Assembly: GCF_030167915.1 (NCBI RefSeq)
Contig: NZ_JARGNB010000006.1
Location: 248,001 to 312,000, forward strand
Length of the DNA: 64,000 nucleotides
Direction: 5' to 3'
Origin: Aquabacterium humicola
Lineage (GTDB): Bacteria; Pseudomonadota; Gammaproteobacteria; Burkholderiales; Burkholderiaceae_C
Positions 1 to 8,812 of the stretch are shown here, in pieces (the first letter of the stretch is position 1; each line of letters starts with the position of its first letter). The notes beneath the pieces are model-generated. The model saw only the letters and a program-made list of their open reading frames with translations. It was not told the origin of the DNA and searched no databases. The position numbers were made by a program, and so were the translations under genes.

Positions 1-110
1 GACATGGCGATCGGCGGGCAGTCGTTGGAAGGGGCTGATGATAGTCAGCCCTGTCGCATGCCCTCGCGTGCCGAATGCGCCGCGCCGGCCACCGGCCGCG
101 CCGCGTCCGT

Positions 111-356
111 TCAGCCGTGCAGCGACTCGTACTTCGCCTGCAGCTCTTCGGGCGACTCGACGAAGTCCGGGTTCGGCACGATGCAGTCGGCCGGGCAGAC
201 GAGCTTGCACTGCGGCTCGTCCTCTGCGCCGACGCATTCGGTGCAGCGCAGCGCGTCGATCACGTAGATCGGGTCGCCGACCGAGATCGCCTCGTTCGGG
301 CACACCGGCTTGCAGGCATCGCAGGCGGTGCAGTTGTCGTTGATCAGCAGGGCCAT
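111..356 (-). CDS. fdx: 2[4Fe-4S] ferredoxin of the benzoyl-CoA operon
   Basis: This 81-residue bacterial-type ferredoxin carries two [4Fe-4S] clusters. The first motif is C9-x2-C12-x2-C15-x3-C19-P. The second is C38-x2-C41-x8-C50-x3-C54-P, with the long x8 spacing typical of the YfhL/Allochromatium-type low-potential ferredoxins; an extra Cys58 follows. It is the last gene of the bcr operon, 41 bases after bcrD. In Thauera-type pathways such a ferredoxin is the direct electron donor to benzoyl-CoA reductase and is re-reduced by a 2-oxoacid oxidoreductase such as korAB nearby. The donor role here is inferred from family and position. Downstream (1-110) I see no gene, only an imperfect GC hairpin near 82-102 without a T tract. 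Confidence 0.93.
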   Translation of the reverse strand: MALLINDNCTACDACKPVCPNEAISVGDPIYVIDALRCTECVGAEDEPQCKLVCPADCIVPNPDFVESPEELQAKYESLHG

Positions 357-397
357 GGCGGGTCTCCGGCGGGGTCAGGCGAGGTTCGGGCTCGTTG

Positions 398-1243
398 TCA
401 GGCGGTGGCGGCTTCGTGCTCAAGCGCGGCGATGCGGGCGTGGCGGAAGGCGCCCCACAGCGCGGCGCCGATCGCGCCGGCATAGATCGAGTCGGCATGC
501 GAACGCACGTCGACCTTCACCTTCTCGTTCTGCATCTCTTCCTGGATGGCCGCCAGCAGCCCGGTGTCCAGCGCCAGGCCGCCGGTCAGCAGCGCGCTGC
601 CTTCCTTCACGCCGGTCACCTTCAGCAGCTTGACGATGCGCGAGGCCATCGACAGGTGGATGCCCTTCAGGATGTCGGGCGTCGCGATGCCGCGGCTGAC
701 CATGTTGATGACGTCGGTCTCGGCCAGCACCGCGCAGATCGAGCTGACCTTCTCGGGGTCCTGCGAGGTCTTCGACAGCGGCCCGATCTCCTCGACCGCG
801 ACGCCGAGGTAACGCGCGATGTTCTCGAGGAACTGGCCCGAGCCCGACGCGCACTGGCTGGTCATCTTGTAGCTCAGCACCTTACCGCGGCCGTCGATCG
901 AGATCGCGCGGCCGTTGAGCGCGCCGATGTCGACCACCGCGCGCGCCTCGGGCGCGAGGAAGACGCCGCCGCGCGCATGCGTGGTCATCGAGTAGAAGTG
1001 ACCGGTCGCGAAGCTGACGTTCTCGCCTTCGCCGGTGGTCGCGACGTAGGCCACGTCGCCGCGGGCCAGTCCCGCGTCGGCCAGCACGCCGTCGTGGCCT
1101 TCGCGCGCCAAGGTCATCGGGTCGCGGCGGCGGATGCGCTCGCAGCGGCGCGCCAGCCAGCGCGGCGACGCGGGGTCGGAACTGTCGAACAGCACGGTCT
1201 TCACCGCGCCGGAGCCGATGTCGATGCCGATGGTCAGCGTCAT
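398..1243 (-). CDS. bcrD: Benzoyl-CoA reductase subunit D (ATPase module)
   Basis: BcrD is one of the two ASKHA-fold ATPase subunits of class I benzoyl-CoA reductase, which couples ATP hydrolysis to two-electron dearomatisation of benzoyl-CoA in the cytoplasm. The 281-residue product opens with the phosphate-1 loop ([11 protein letters not shown], residues 6-16). It shows the two cysteines expected to bind the [4Fe-4S] cluster shared with BcrA, C131 ([10 protein letters not shown]) and C170 (SSICAVLAE), and a late nucleotide-binding glycine patch (LLTGGLAL, near 218-225). An in-frame ATG at 1288 would add 15 residues. The ATG at 1243 was chosen because the protein then begins directly with the ATPase strand and overlaps the bcrA stop by four bases (ATGA), typical of coupled subunits. 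Confidence 0.93.
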   Translation of the reverse strand: MTLTIGIDIGSGAVKTVLFDSSDPASPRWLARRCERIRRRDPMTLAREGHDGVLADAGLARGDVAYVATTGEGENVSFATGHFYSMTTHARGGVFLAPEARAVVDIGALNGRAISIDGRGKVLSYKMTSQCASGSGQFLENIARYLGVAVEEIGPLSKTSQDPEKVSSICAVLAETDVINMVSRGIATPDILKGIHLSMASRIVKLLKVTGVKEGSALLTGGLALDTGLLAAIQEEMQNEKVKVDVRSHADSIYAGAIGAALWGAFRHARIAALEHEAATA

Positions 1244-2574
1244 GCTCTTGCCTCCGCGGTCTTGCCTTCTTCCACCACCGCGCGCCACGCGAAGGTCGCG
1301 CCGCCGAGCGCGCCGGTGTAGATCGAGTCGGGGTTGATGTTCAAGGTCAGCCGGCCGTAGTTCTCCTCGACCAGGTCGGTCAGGGCCTTCACCGCGGCCT
1401 CGTTCTTCGCGACGCCGCCGGTGAAGGTGAACTGGTCGCGGATGCCGCCCGAGCGCGCCAGGATCGACATCGCGCGCAGGATGATCGCGCGGTGCAGGCC
1501 GGCCATGATGTCCTCGCGCTTGTCGCCCAGCGCGAGACGGTCGCGCAGCTCGGCGCCGGCGAACACGGTGCAGGTGGAATTGATGCGGATCGACTTGGTC
1601 GACTGCATCGCCAGCGGCCCGAGCTCGTGCAGGCCCATGTTCATCTCGTCGGCGATGTAGCCGAGGTAGCGGCCGCAGCCGGCGGCGCAGCGGTCGTTCA
1701 TCTGGAAGCTCTCGACGATGCCGGCCGGGTCGACCTGGATCGCCTTGGTGTCCTGGCCGCCGATGTCCAGCACGGTCGCGGTGCCGGGGTACATCACGTG
1801 CGCGCCGAGCCCGTGGCAGAGGATCTCGCTGCGGATGTGCTCCTTCGAGAACGGCAGCCGCGCGCGGCCGTAGCCGGTGCCGACGATGTAGGTCTCCTCC
1901 ATCTCGGTGTCCAGCACCTGCTTGATCGGCGCCTCGATCGCGCCGCGCCGGGCTTCGGTCTCCGGCAGTGCCGCGAAGCTGCGTTCGAGCGCCGACAGCA
2001 GGTGGCGGCGCACCGAGTCGGCATAGACGCGGTTCTCGACCTCGATGATCGAGCGGTCGAACAGGTTCAGCAGGTGCTCGTAGCGCGTGCCCGCCGCCTT
2101 GGCCACTTCCTCGCCGATGGCCAGGTACTGGCTGCCGGCGATGTCGCGGAAGAAGTCGCTCTTGCGCCGCGCGCCGGGCGCGAAGAGCGCCGGTGCTTCC
2201 TCGGCGAGGCGGCGGAACACCTCGTCGAGCGTCGCGCGTTCGGTCGCGCTGCCGAAGGCCGAGGTGCCGAGGTTGCGCTGGCAGGTGGCCTCGAGGTCGC
2301 GCAGCTGCTCGAGGTACTGCTCGGCGCGGAAGTCACGTTCGAGCTGGTTGATGAAGGTGTCGAGCGAACCGTTCAGCGCGCCCGTGCCCTGCAGCGCCTG
2401 CCGGAACAGGTGGAAGCGCCCGTTGACCATCGCCTCGATCTTGGCCACCGCCGCGGCCGTGTCGTAGTTCGAGCGCGAGTTGGTGATGCCGCGGCCGAGC
2501 ACGTTCTGGTGCTCGTCGATGACCACCGCCTTCGTGGTGGTGGAGCCTAAGTCGATGCCGATGAAACAACGCAT
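1240..2574 (-). CDS. bcrA: Benzoyl-CoA reductase subunit A (ATPase module)
   Basis: BcrA is the larger partner of the BcrAD ATP-driven electron-activation module. The 444-residue protein begins with the ASKHA phosphate loop ([10 protein letters not shown], residues 6-15). It has a second nucleotide element near 269-277 (LDIGGQDTK). The cluster-ligand region is [11 protein letters not shown] (C296, C300), with a second cysteine at C335 (NSTCTVFAG). The late glycine motif FTGGVAKN is near 384-391. Length and motif order match the Thauera-type BcrA/BadF family rather than the shorter 2-hydroxyglutaryl-CoA dehydratase activators. It lies 17 bases after bcrB and overlaps bcrD, so stoichiometric expression is likely. 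The region around residues 40-230 is the insertion that separates BcrA from BcrD. Confidence 0.94.
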   Translation of the reverse strand: MRCFIGIDLGSTTTKAVVIDEHQNVLGRGITNSRSNYDTAAAVAKIEAMVNGRFHLFRQALQGTGALNGSLDTFINQLERDFRAEQYLEQLRDLEATCQRNLGTSAFGSATERATLDEVFRRLAEEAPALFAPGARRKSDFFRDIAGSQYLAIGEEVAKAAGTRYEHLLNLFDRSIIEVENRVYADSVRRHLLSALERSFAALPETEARRGAIEAPIKQVLDTEMEETYIVGTGYGRARLPFSKEHIRSEILCHGLGAHVMYPGTATVLDIGGQDTKAIQVDPAGIVESFQMNDRCAAGCGRYLGYIADEMNMGLHELGPLAMQSTKSIRINSTCTVFAGAELRDRLALGDKREDIMAGLHRAIILRAMSILARSGGIRDQFTFTGGVAKNEAAVKALTDLVEENYGRLTLNINPDSIYTGALGGATFAWRAVVEEGKTAEARA

Positions 2575-2591
2575 GGTGTGCTCCTGGCCGG

Positions 2592-3962
2592 TCAGTGCGC
2601 GTGGATCGGGATCGCGCGGGCCAGATTGCCCGGGTCCGGATGGCCGTAGGTGCGCTTCTGCTTGACCATCTGGAAGTAGCTTTCGAGCCGGTTCTTGACG
2701 TTGGCCGCCGAGAAGTAGCGCGGGTCGACGAGGTCGGTCTCGATGAAGGCCGCGGGCTTGCCGGTGCGGCGCTCCACTTCACGCAGGATCAGCAGCTGCC
2801 CGGCGGAGAAGCTGTTGCAGCTCTTGATGGAGTTGATCAGCAGGCCGTCGGCGTCGTACTCCTCGATGTAGCGGCAGATCATGTCGATGCGCGAGGGCAG
2901 GTTCAGGTTGGTGTAGCAGCCCAGGCAGTACTCGGCCAGCGACTCCAGCGGATGCTCGGGGTCGTGGCGGAAACCGAAGTCGTAGAGGCCGCCGACCTTC
3001 GCGTAGGTCGACGAGACGACCACCGCGCCCTCGTCGTAGAACATCTTCCAGAAGTCGCGGAAGCTGGTCCAGTTGGGCGGGCCCTCGACGACGAGGCGGT
3101 ACTTCTCCTCGCCCATCTCGCCGTCGGGCGTGACGGGGCCCTTGCCGAGCCGGACGCGCTCGTCGATCTCGTTGCGCAGCACGCGGTAATACTCGGTGGC
3201 CTCGGGCGTGCCGCGGAAGGCGGTGAAGATCGGGCCGATGTAGTACACCGCGCCGAAGTAGCCGTCGATCGGGCTCGGCCGGTGCTTGGCCGAGTGCAGC
3301 ACCTTCACCAGGTCTTCCTCGGCCTTGACCGATTCGCGCATGTACTGGCGCAGCCGGTCGATGTCGAACTTGACGCCGGAGATGCGCTCGAGCGCGGGGA
3401 TCACCGTTTCCTTCAGCTGGCGCACGACATAGTCGCGCATGCCGGGCTGGATGCGGCCCTCGCCCTGGTACGGCACATGCAGCATCACTGTCTCGCAGCC
3501 ATACTTGTGGCGGATCAGCTCGAACCACTTCATGAAGGTGAAGCAGCCGGTGTACGACAGCAGCAGCACGTCGGGCTTGGGCAACACTTCGCCGGTGGGG
3601 CCGACCTCGCCGCCCATCATCATGCCGAGGTCGGCCTTCACATAGGTGCAGACGTCCTCGCTCTGGCCGTCGCGCTCGGCATCCATGATCAACTTGCCGC
3701 TGCGCTTGCGCATGCCGTTCTGCAGCGCATTGGTTTCCGGCAGGCTGCGTGCGAAGTCGAAGCACATCAGCAGCTCGTTGAGGTTGCCGGGCACGAAGGT
3801 CGCCGACACCTTGCGGTTGGCCGCACGCGCGCCCGCCAGCTCCGCGTAGTTGCGGTTGATCAGCTCCTTCTGCAGCCACATCGCGTCCTCTTTCTGGACG
3901 TTCTGCGGGCGCTTGGCCGTGCCGGTGGGGGCGGGCATCGCGATGGTCGACGTGGTGCTCAT
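2592..3962 (-). CDS. bcrB: Benzoyl-CoA reductase subunit B (catalytic module)
   Basis: BcrB forms, with BcrC, the substrate-reducing module of class I benzoyl-CoA reductase and belongs to the 2-hydroxyacyl-CoA dehydratase (HgdB/FldB-like) superfamily. The 456-residue product has cysteines in conserved-looking contexts, including C105 (SEDVCTYVK), C140 (SYTGCFTF), C346 and C349 (EYCLGCYTN) and C382 (IKSCNSFS). Which of these ligate iron is not decided from the sequence alone. The start ATG has an AAGGA ribosome site seven bases upstream. Unusually for this complex, bcrB is separated from bcrC by a 465-base gap filled by a long inverted-repeat element instead of being tightly packed like the other genes of the operon. 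Confidence 0.93.
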   Translation of the reverse strand: MSTTSTIAMPAPTGTAKRPQNVQKEDAMWLQKELINRNYAELAGARAANRKVSATFVPGNLNELLMCFDFARSLPETNALQNGMRKRSGKLIMDAERDGQSEDVCTYVKADLGMMMGGEVGPTGEVLPKPDVLLLSYTGCFTFMKWFELIRHKYGCETVMLHVPYQGEGRIQPGMRDYVVRQLKETVIPALERISGVKFDIDRLRQYMRESVKAEEDLVKVLHSAKHRPSPIDGYFGAVYYIGPIFTAFRGTPEATEYYRVLRNEIDERVRLGKGPVTPDGEMGEEKYRLVVEGPPNWTSFRDFWKMFYDEGAVVVSSTYAKVGGLYDFGFRHDPEHPLESLAEYCLGCYTNLNLPSRIDMICRYIEEYDADGLLINSIKSCNSFSAGQLLILREVERRTGKPAAFIETDLVDPRYFSAANVKNRLESYFQMVKQKRTYGHPDPGNLARAIPIHAH

Positions 3963-4026
3963 GGGGCTGTCCTTGCGATGTGGCGGATGGCGTGGGTCGT
4001 CGTTGTCGTTGTCGTCGTCGGAGAGA

Positions 4027-4378
4027 GATCAGGCCGGCGGGGCGCTCTGTTCCGCTCATGTCCCCCGGGCCGGGCTGCGCTGATACGCCCCGGGCAATAC
4101 CCGGCCGGCCCTCCTCCTTGACTTCGCTCCACAGAGCGCCCCGCCGTCCTGATCCGCACCGCTCTGGCACCTGGGCGCATGCCACGGTGTCGCATTGGCC
4201 AAGGGCGCTGGGTGCCCGGCGTAGCGAAGTCAAGGAGGAGGGCCGGCCGTGATCCAGCATCAGCCGTATCGGCGGTGCACGGCCCGGGGGACATGAGCGG
4301 AGCCGGGCACCCAGCGGCCTTGGCGCGCTCGGTGTCGGCATGCGCAGTCCCCGCATGCGGGCACCCAGTGGCCTTGGC
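4027..4378. repeat. Dispersed inverted-repeat element, copy A, between bcrC and bcrB
   Basis: Nearly all of the 465-base bcrC-bcrB gap is a structured element. One inverted repeat pairs 4027-4050 with 4131-4154 (23 of 24 bases). A second, nested one pairs 4052-4071 with 4281-4300 (20 of 20) and 4103-4128 with 4223-4248 (26 of 26). The two foldings compete for the same left arm. Two direct copies of a GGGCACCCAG-type motif end the unit (4304-4323, 4359-4378). Bases 4027-4290 match copy B (12489-12752) with 26 mismatches in 264 positions and no indel, counted by hand. The mismatches cluster in two loops near 4091-4100 and 4171-4180, and the long arms are unchanged. No transposase or credible ORF is inside. 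The rest of the gap (3963-4026, 4379-4427) shows nothing further. Confidence 0.88.
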
Positions 4379-4427
4379 ACGCCACGCACCGCTGCACAGG
4401 ACGGAGAACGTCGCTACGCGTGACATC

Positions 4428-5606
4428 TCAAGCCGCCGCATTCCACAACTTGATCGAATCGGCGAACGTGCCCGCCTGCTCGCGGATCGGCGCCATCTGC
4501 CCGGTGTTCTCCGCGTACTTGAACGCGGTGTGCGGGATGCCGTGCTTCGACAGCACGTCCTGCAGCATCGGCCGCTCCAGCAGCGCGGGATCGCAGAAGG
4601 AGGGCGCGGCGAAGACCACGCCTTCGGCACCGCGCGTCTTGACCTGCTTCATCAGGAAGACGCCCTTTTCCTCGCGCGTCGCGTCGTACTTCGCCGCGGT
4701 GGAGGCCGAGCGGTGCAGGAAGGCCTTGGACAGTTCGGCCAGCGGGTCGCCGTCGGCCGGCACGTCGTCGAGCAGCCAGCGCGTGACGAGCATGAAGTCG
4801 TCGTCGACGATGTAGCAGCCCGACATCTCGATCGACTTGATCAGCGCCAGCGGCGGTTGCTCGCAGAAGCTGCCGTTGAGCACGATGCGCGCGTTGTCGC
4901 GCTTCGGGCGCGGGAAGGCTTCGGCCGCCGCAAGGTACTCGCGCACCAGCGCGGTGTGTTCTTCCACCGGCAGCACCATGCCCGCGCGCAGCAGCAGGTA
5001 GACCTCGGAGGTCGGCGCCTGCCACGGCTTCGCCGCGCGGTAGGCGTAGAGATCGCGGATGGCGCTGCGGTTGTCGTTGTAGACCGCGATCGATGCGTTC
5101 AGTTCGGCATCGGTGATCGGCGCACCGCGCAGCCGGCCGAGGTCGTCGCGGATGTGCTGCATCTCGCCGATGTAGAAGCGCCCGCCCACCTCGTCCTGGT
5201 AGTTCTGCGGCACGTCGACATAACGAACGTACTTGTCCTTGAACAGGATCTGCCACATGCCCGAGAGGTTGCGGATCACGTCGCAGATCGACGGGAACAG
5301 CATGCCGTCCAGGCAGTCGAGCCGGCCGGTCAGGCCGAGCTCGATCGTCGAGCGCGGGATGCGGCAGATATAACTCTGGTAATACGCGTCCCCCTGGATC
5401 ACCTCGATCTGGTCGCCGCCGCCGAGGATGCCCACCGGCAGCATGCCGGCCGCGTGGATCAGCTCGCGCGGCACGTAGACCGGCATGTAGCCGATCGCCT
5501 GGCGGCCGGGCGCGGCGGCCTTCCAGTCCTTGACCGCGTTGAAGTGCAGGTCCTCGAACAGCGCCTCGCAGCGCCTGACGATGCGGATCACATCGGGCTC
5601 GTTCAT
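4428..5606 (-). CDS. bcrC: Benzoyl-CoA reductase subunit C (catalytic module)
   Basis: BcrC is the smaller HgdB-like subunit of the benzoyl-CoA-reducing module and partners BcrB in the cytoplasm. The protein is 392 residues, close to the size known for Thauera BcrC. Cysteines at 81 (YICRIPRS), 98 (LDCLDG) and 108 (SICDVIRN), with a later FCDP, lie where this family places cluster or fold residues. The motif SICDVIRNLSGMW is typical of the BcrC/BadD branch. Much longer in-frame starts exist upstream. The ATG at 5606 was chosen because it shares its A with the dch stop (TGATG) and has GGGAGC eight bases upstream. It is followed by the repeat element rather than directly by bcrB. Confidence 0.93.
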   Translation of the reverse strand: MNEPDVIRIVRRCEALFEDLHFNAVKDWKAAAPGRQAIGYMPVYVPRELIHAAGMLPVGILGGGDQIEVIQGDAYYQSYICRIPRSTIELGLTGRLDCLDGMLFPSICDVIRNLSGMWQILFKDKYVRYVDVPQNYQDEVGGRFYIGEMQHIRDDLGRLRGAPITDAELNASIAVYNDNRSAIRDLYAYRAAKPWQAPTSEVYLLLRAGMVLPVEEHTALVREYLAAAEAFPRPKRDNARIVLNGSFCEQPPLALIKSIEMSGCYIVDDDFMLVTRWLLDDVPADGDPLAELSKAFLHRSASTAAKYDATREEKGVFLMKQVKTRGAEGVVFAAPSFCDPALLERPMLQDVLSKHGIPHTAFKYAENTGQMAPIREQAGTFADSIKLWNAAA

Positions 5607-6379
5607 CAGCGGTGCTCCCAGCGCGGTGCGCGCTTGGCGAGGAAGGCACTCAGGCCCTCGTTCGCGTCGTGCGTGGTCATCAGGCGGTGCAGGTACAGGT
5701 GCTCGACCTCGGCCAGGCGGGCGCCGAGCTCGCGGGCGCGTGTCGCGCGCGTGGCCTCGATCGCCAGCGCCAGGGTCGCGGCGCTCTTGCCGGCGAGCTG
5801 TTCGTCGAAATGGGCGAGGGCGGCGGCCTCGGGGTCGTCGGCCAGCGCGTGCACCAGGCCGATGCCGAGAGCGCGCGTGCCGTCGATGCTGCGGCCGCTC
5901 AGCAGCAGCTCCTCGGCGGCGGCCGGGCTGACGCGCCACGGCAGCAGGCAGGATGCGGCCGGCGCGAACACGCCGAGGCGGATCTCGGGCTGGCCAAACA
6001 TCGCGTCGGGCCGCGCGAAGATCGGCCCGCCGGCGAGCGCCACTTCCAGCCCGCCGCCCAGGCACTGGCCGCGCACGGCCACCAGCACCGGCGCCGGGAA
6101 GCGCACCATCGCCATGATCAGCGCATGCAGGCTGGCCAGCATCTGCGCGCAGCGGTCGGGCAGGTGTTCCTCGACGCTGGCGCCGAAGCTGAAGTGCGGG
6201 CCCTCGGCATCCAGCAGCACGCCGCGCAGCGGCTGGCGCGCATGGCCTTCGAAGGCGTCGTGCAGCGCGTCGATCATCGCCGCGTCGCACAGGTTCGCCT
6301 TCGGCCGCGCCAGGCGCAGGCGCAGCAAGGCGCCGTCGCGGTCGAGCCACACGCGCAGCGGGGACGTCGCGTCAGCCAC
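5606..6379 (-). CDS. dch: Cyclohexa-1,5-diene-1-carbonyl-CoA hydratase
   Basis: Dch adds water to the dienoyl-CoA made by benzoyl-CoA reductase, giving 6-hydroxycyclohex-1-ene-1-carbonyl-CoA. It is a crotonase-superfamily protein of 257 residues. The two oxyanion-hole regions are visible as FSFGASVEEH (63-72) and GQCLGGGLEVAL (104-115). The short N-terminal motif RPKANLCDAAM is typical of dienoyl-CoA hydratases of anaerobic aromatic clusters rather than of ordinary enoyl-CoA hydratases. Translation probably starts at a GTG at 6379, eight bases inside the end of oah, and stops one base into the bcrC start codon. This packing implies co-translation across oah-dch-bcrC. Confidence 0.92.
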   Translation of the reverse strand: MADATSPLRVWLDRDGALLRLRLARPKANLCDAAMIDALHDAFEGHARQPLRGVLLDAEGPHFSFGASVEEHLPDRCAQMLASLHALIMAMVRFPAPVLVAVRGQCLGGGLEVALAGGPIFARPDAMFGQPEIRLGVFAPAASCLLPWRVSPAAAEELLLSGRSIDGTRALGIGLVHALADDPEAAALAHFDEQLAGKSAATLALAIEATRATRARELGARLAEVEHLYLHRLMTTHDANEGLSAFLAKRAPRWEHR

Positions 6380-7499
6380 GCGCTGCTCCCGGCTGGATCT
6401 GGTCGTGCAACGGGCCGACCCAGCTCTGCCCGGCAGCCAGCTTCTGCCGCAGCAGCACGAAGTCGACCTCGCGGTCGTCCTTCGGGCCGTCGTTGAACGC
6501 GGTGAAGCCGGCGCGGGCCTCGGTCATCATGTTCAGCGCCAGCCAGGCGCGCGCGTTCTCCTTGTTGCGGTTCCAGGCGTCGAGCTTGGGCTTGCGCAGC
6601 TCCTCGATCGTCTTGGTCGTGCAGTCCGGGAAGGTCAGCAGGATCTTGGCGCACAGCTCCTCGACCTTCGCGTCGAGCAGCGACAGGTCCACCGTGCCGC
6701 GCTTCATCAGCGCCTTGCCTTCCTCGAGCGCGGCGCCGGTCTTCGGCTCGCCGTAGCACAGGCGTCCGAACTCGTCGACGAAACGCTGGGTCTCGACCGT
6801 CGGGTTGGCGACGAAAGCCCCATCGACCTTCAGCGCCGGCACAAGGTCGGTGAGGATGCCCATCTGGTAGGCCTTGTGCGCGCTGAAGGGCTCGCACAGC
6901 ACGCAGGCGGCCATCGCGCGTTCGGCGCCCATCATCACCGGCAGGAAGTCGGTCGCGCCGCCGATCGGCGCCGAGCCGTGCTTGGGGCCGGCCTGGCCGA
7001 AGCGCGCCAGGTCCTGCGCGACCGAGAAGTCGCAGGCCATGCCGATCTCCTGGCCGCCGCCGATGCGCATGCCGTTGACGCGGCAGATCACCGGCTTGTC
7101 GCAGGCCAGGATCGTGCTGACCATGTCGTTGAACAGCCGCATGTACTGCCGGTACTCCTGCGGCTGGCCGGCGTAGTACTCGGCGTACTCCTTGGTATTG
7201 CCGCCGGTGCAGAAGGCCTTGTCGCCGGTGCCGGTGAAGACCACGCAGTTGACCGCGCGGTCGTTGCTCGCCGCGCGCAGCGCGAGGATCACGCCCTTGA
7301 CCATGTCGGTCGTGTACGAGTTGTACTGCGTCGGGTTGTCGAGCCAGATCCAGGTGTTGTAGAGGCCCTCGGCAACGCGGCCGTCGGGCCGGCGCGCCGG
7401 GCGACGCTCGATGCGCACGCCGGGCTTGGCGATGTCGTCGACGAGGTCGTGCTGCTTGAAATCGTGCGCGGGGGCTTGCAGGCGTTCGGGGGCGTTCAT
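6372..7499 (-). CDS. oah: 6-Oxocyclohex-1-ene-1-carbonyl-CoA hydrolase
   Basis: Oah opens the ring: it adds water to 6-oxocyclohex-1-ene-1-carbonyl-CoA and cleaves the C-C bond to give 3-hydroxypimelyl-CoA. The protein is 375 residues, longer than a typical crotonase, as expected for this family. It shows the crotonase oxyanion segments AFCTGGNTKEY (95-105) and GMRIGGGQEIGMACD (143-157), and the family-typical acidic and aromatic N-terminal half (YNTWIWLDNPTQYNSY). An in-frame ATG farther upstream at 7697 lies inside had. The ATG at 7499 is preceded by AAGGAG eight bases away and by only 13 bases after the had stop. It is the diagnostic enzyme of the facultative-anaerobe (Thauera/Azoarcus) branch of the pathway. 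Confidence 0.95.
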   Translation of the reverse strand: MNAPERLQAPAHDFKQHDLVDDIAKPGVRIERRPARRPDGRVAEGLYNTWIWLDNPTQYNSYTTDMVKGVILALRAASNDRAVNCVVFTGTGDKAFCTGGNTKEYAEYYAGQPQEYRQYMRLFNDMVSTILACDKPVICRVNGMRIGGGQEIGMACDFSVAQDLARFGQAGPKHGSAPIGGATDFLPVMMGAERAMAACVLCEPFSAHKAYQMGILTDLVPALKVDGAFVANPTVETQRFVDEFGRLCYGEPKTGAALEEGKALMKRGTVDLSLLDAKVEELCAKILLTFPDCTTKTIEELRKPKLDAWNRNKENARAWLALNMMTEARAGFTAFNDGPKDDREVDFVLLRQKLAAGQSWVGPLHDQIQPGAARG

Positions 7500-7512
7500 C
7501 GTCAGGACTCCT

Positions 7513-8580
7513 TCAGGGCACGAGCACGACACGGCGCGTGATCTCGCGCGCATGCACGGCTTCGAACACGGCGTTGATCTGGTCGAGCGGGCGGCGCTCG
7601 ACGAAGGGGGCGAGCTGCACCTGGCGGTCGAGCACCAGGTCCAGCGCCTTGGGGTACAGCTCGGGCGGACAGCCCCAGTTGCCGATCGCGCGGGCATCGA
7701 AGGCCATCAGGTTCGACACCCGCAGCTCGACCTTGTCCATCGTGAAGCCGACGATCGACAGCGTGGCGCCGTGCACCAGCAGGCCGAAGGCCGTCTGCTG
7801 GCCCGGCGCGCTGCCGGAGCATTCGAAGATCTTCCACTCGGTGGCGCGCAGGCCCTGCTGGCGCGCGAGCTCGGCGACGGCCTTCTTCAGCGCCTTGGCG
7901 TCGTGCGCGCGCGCATCCAGCGTCAGCGCGACGACGCCCTCGTCGGACAGCGCCTGCAGCTTGCGCGGGTCGACGTCGATCGCCACCACCGCGGCGCCGA
8001 AGGCGCGTGCGATCTGCGCGCAGTAGCCGCCGACGCCGCCGACGCCGATCACCACCGCGACGTCGCCCGGGGCCACGCCGGCGCGGCTGACGGCCTGGTA
8101 CGGCGTGGTCAGCGCGTCGGCGACGATCGACACCTGCCACAGCTCGAGCCCGGCGCGCGCGAGGCGCTCCTCGTCGACTGGGCAGAGGCCGCGCGCGGGC
8201 ACGACGATGTGCGTGCCGAAGCCGCCTTGGATGTCGTTGCCCGGCATCTTCTGCGCGCGGCAGATCGTCGACAGCCCGCGCTGGCAGAGGTCGCAGGTGC
8301 CACAGGGCAGCACCGCCGGCACGATCACCGCACTGCCGATCCAGCTGCCGGCGCCGGCGCCGGCGGCGATGACCCGGCCGCTGATCTCGTGGCCCAGCGC
8401 CAGCGGCAGCGGGTGGTTGGTGCGCACGCCGTCGTAGACGTAGCCCAGGTCGGTGTGGCAGACGCCGCAGCCGGCGATCTGCACCACCACCTCGCCGTCG
8501 CCGGGCCGCGGCACGAAGGCCTCGTGGACCATCGGCAGGTTGCGTTCGACGAAGCTCCAGCGGTGCGCTGCGATGTCCAT
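7513..8580 (-). CDS. had: 6-Hydroxycyclohex-1-ene-1-carbonyl-CoA dehydrogenase
   Basis: Had oxidises the hydroxy-enoyl-CoA from Dch to 6-oxocyclohex-1-ene-1-carbonyl-CoA with NAD+. The 355-residue protein is a zinc-dependent medium-chain dehydrogenase. A catalytic-zinc motif CGVCHTD lies near the N terminus, the structural-zinc cysteines are [15 protein letters not shown], and the Rossmann motif is [13 protein letters not shown]. The in-frame ATG at 8670 would add 30 low-complexity residues. ATG 8580 was preferred because AAAGGGA lies eight bases upstream and the product then starts MDIAAHRW like family members. It is the first gene of the benzoyl-CoA operon, so the 232 bases between it and korA must hold the promoters of both divergent units. 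Confidence 0.93.
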   Translation of the reverse strand: MDIAAHRWSFVERNLPMVHEAFVPRPGDGEVVVQIAGCGVCHTDLGYVYDGVRTNHPLPLALGHEISGRVIAAGAGAGSWIGSAVIVPAVLPCGTCDLCQRGLSTICRAQKMPGNDIQGGFGTHIVVPARGLCPVDEERLARAGLELWQVSIVADALTTPYQAVSRAGVAPGDVAVVIGVGGVGGYCAQIARAFGAAVVAIDVDPRKLQALSDEGVVALTLDARAHDAKALKKAVAELARQQGLRATEWKIFECSGSAPGQQTAFGLLVHGATLSIVGFTMDKVELRVSNLMAFDARAIGNWGCPPELYPKALDLVLDRQVQLAPFVERRPLDQINAVFEAVHAREITRRVVLVP

Positions 8581-8712
8581 TCGCGGTCCCTTTCGTGCCC
8601 TGGCCGGGCGGTGAAAAACGGGAGGAAGTGCGGGATGAAACACCGGCAATGAGGTAAATCGGTACCGCATTGCTGGTTTAGGGCGATTCTGGCGACGCGG
8701 TGCGCAGTGCGT

Positions 8713-8726
8713 TTGATCCAGGTCAG
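8713..8726. promoter_or_regulatory. FNR/CRP-family-like box in the had-korA divergent region
   Basis: The 14 bases TTGATCCAGGTCAG match the FNR/ANR/DNR pattern TTGAT-N4-ATCAA with one perfect half (TTGAT) and a weaker second half (GTCAG). It sits in the only intergenic region shared by the benzoyl-CoA operon and korAB, about 93 bases before the korA start and 133 before the had start. Anaerobic induction of such clusters by FNR-type regulators is known in related denitrifiers. Here it is an inference from one degenerate site, and no convincing -10/-35 pair could be assigned at the expected spacing. Confidence 0.35.
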
Positions 8727-8812
8727 AAGCTGCCGGCGGCGGCCGCCGTCAACTCCGCATCGACAGCGTCGTGTCAGACGAACCGACGACGAGCACCGTG
8801 GAGACCCAGACG

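Noticed and set aside
4027-4378. Repeat copies as an insertion sequence
   Set aside because: No transposase frame, no obvious target-site duplication, and the inverted repeats are internal and nested rather than only terminal.
3959-4630. Possible protein genes in the bcrC-bcrB gap (for example frames at 3959-4630 and 3980-4252)
   Set aside because: They translate the inverted-repeat element, and the same low-complexity peptides recur from copy B. No start signals or family likeness.
4179-7541. 1120-codon plus-strand open frame opposite bcrC, dch and oah
   Set aside because: It is antisense to three clearly recognised genes; long antisense frames are expected at this G+C content. Its product is a low-complexity Arg/Ala/His mixture without domains.
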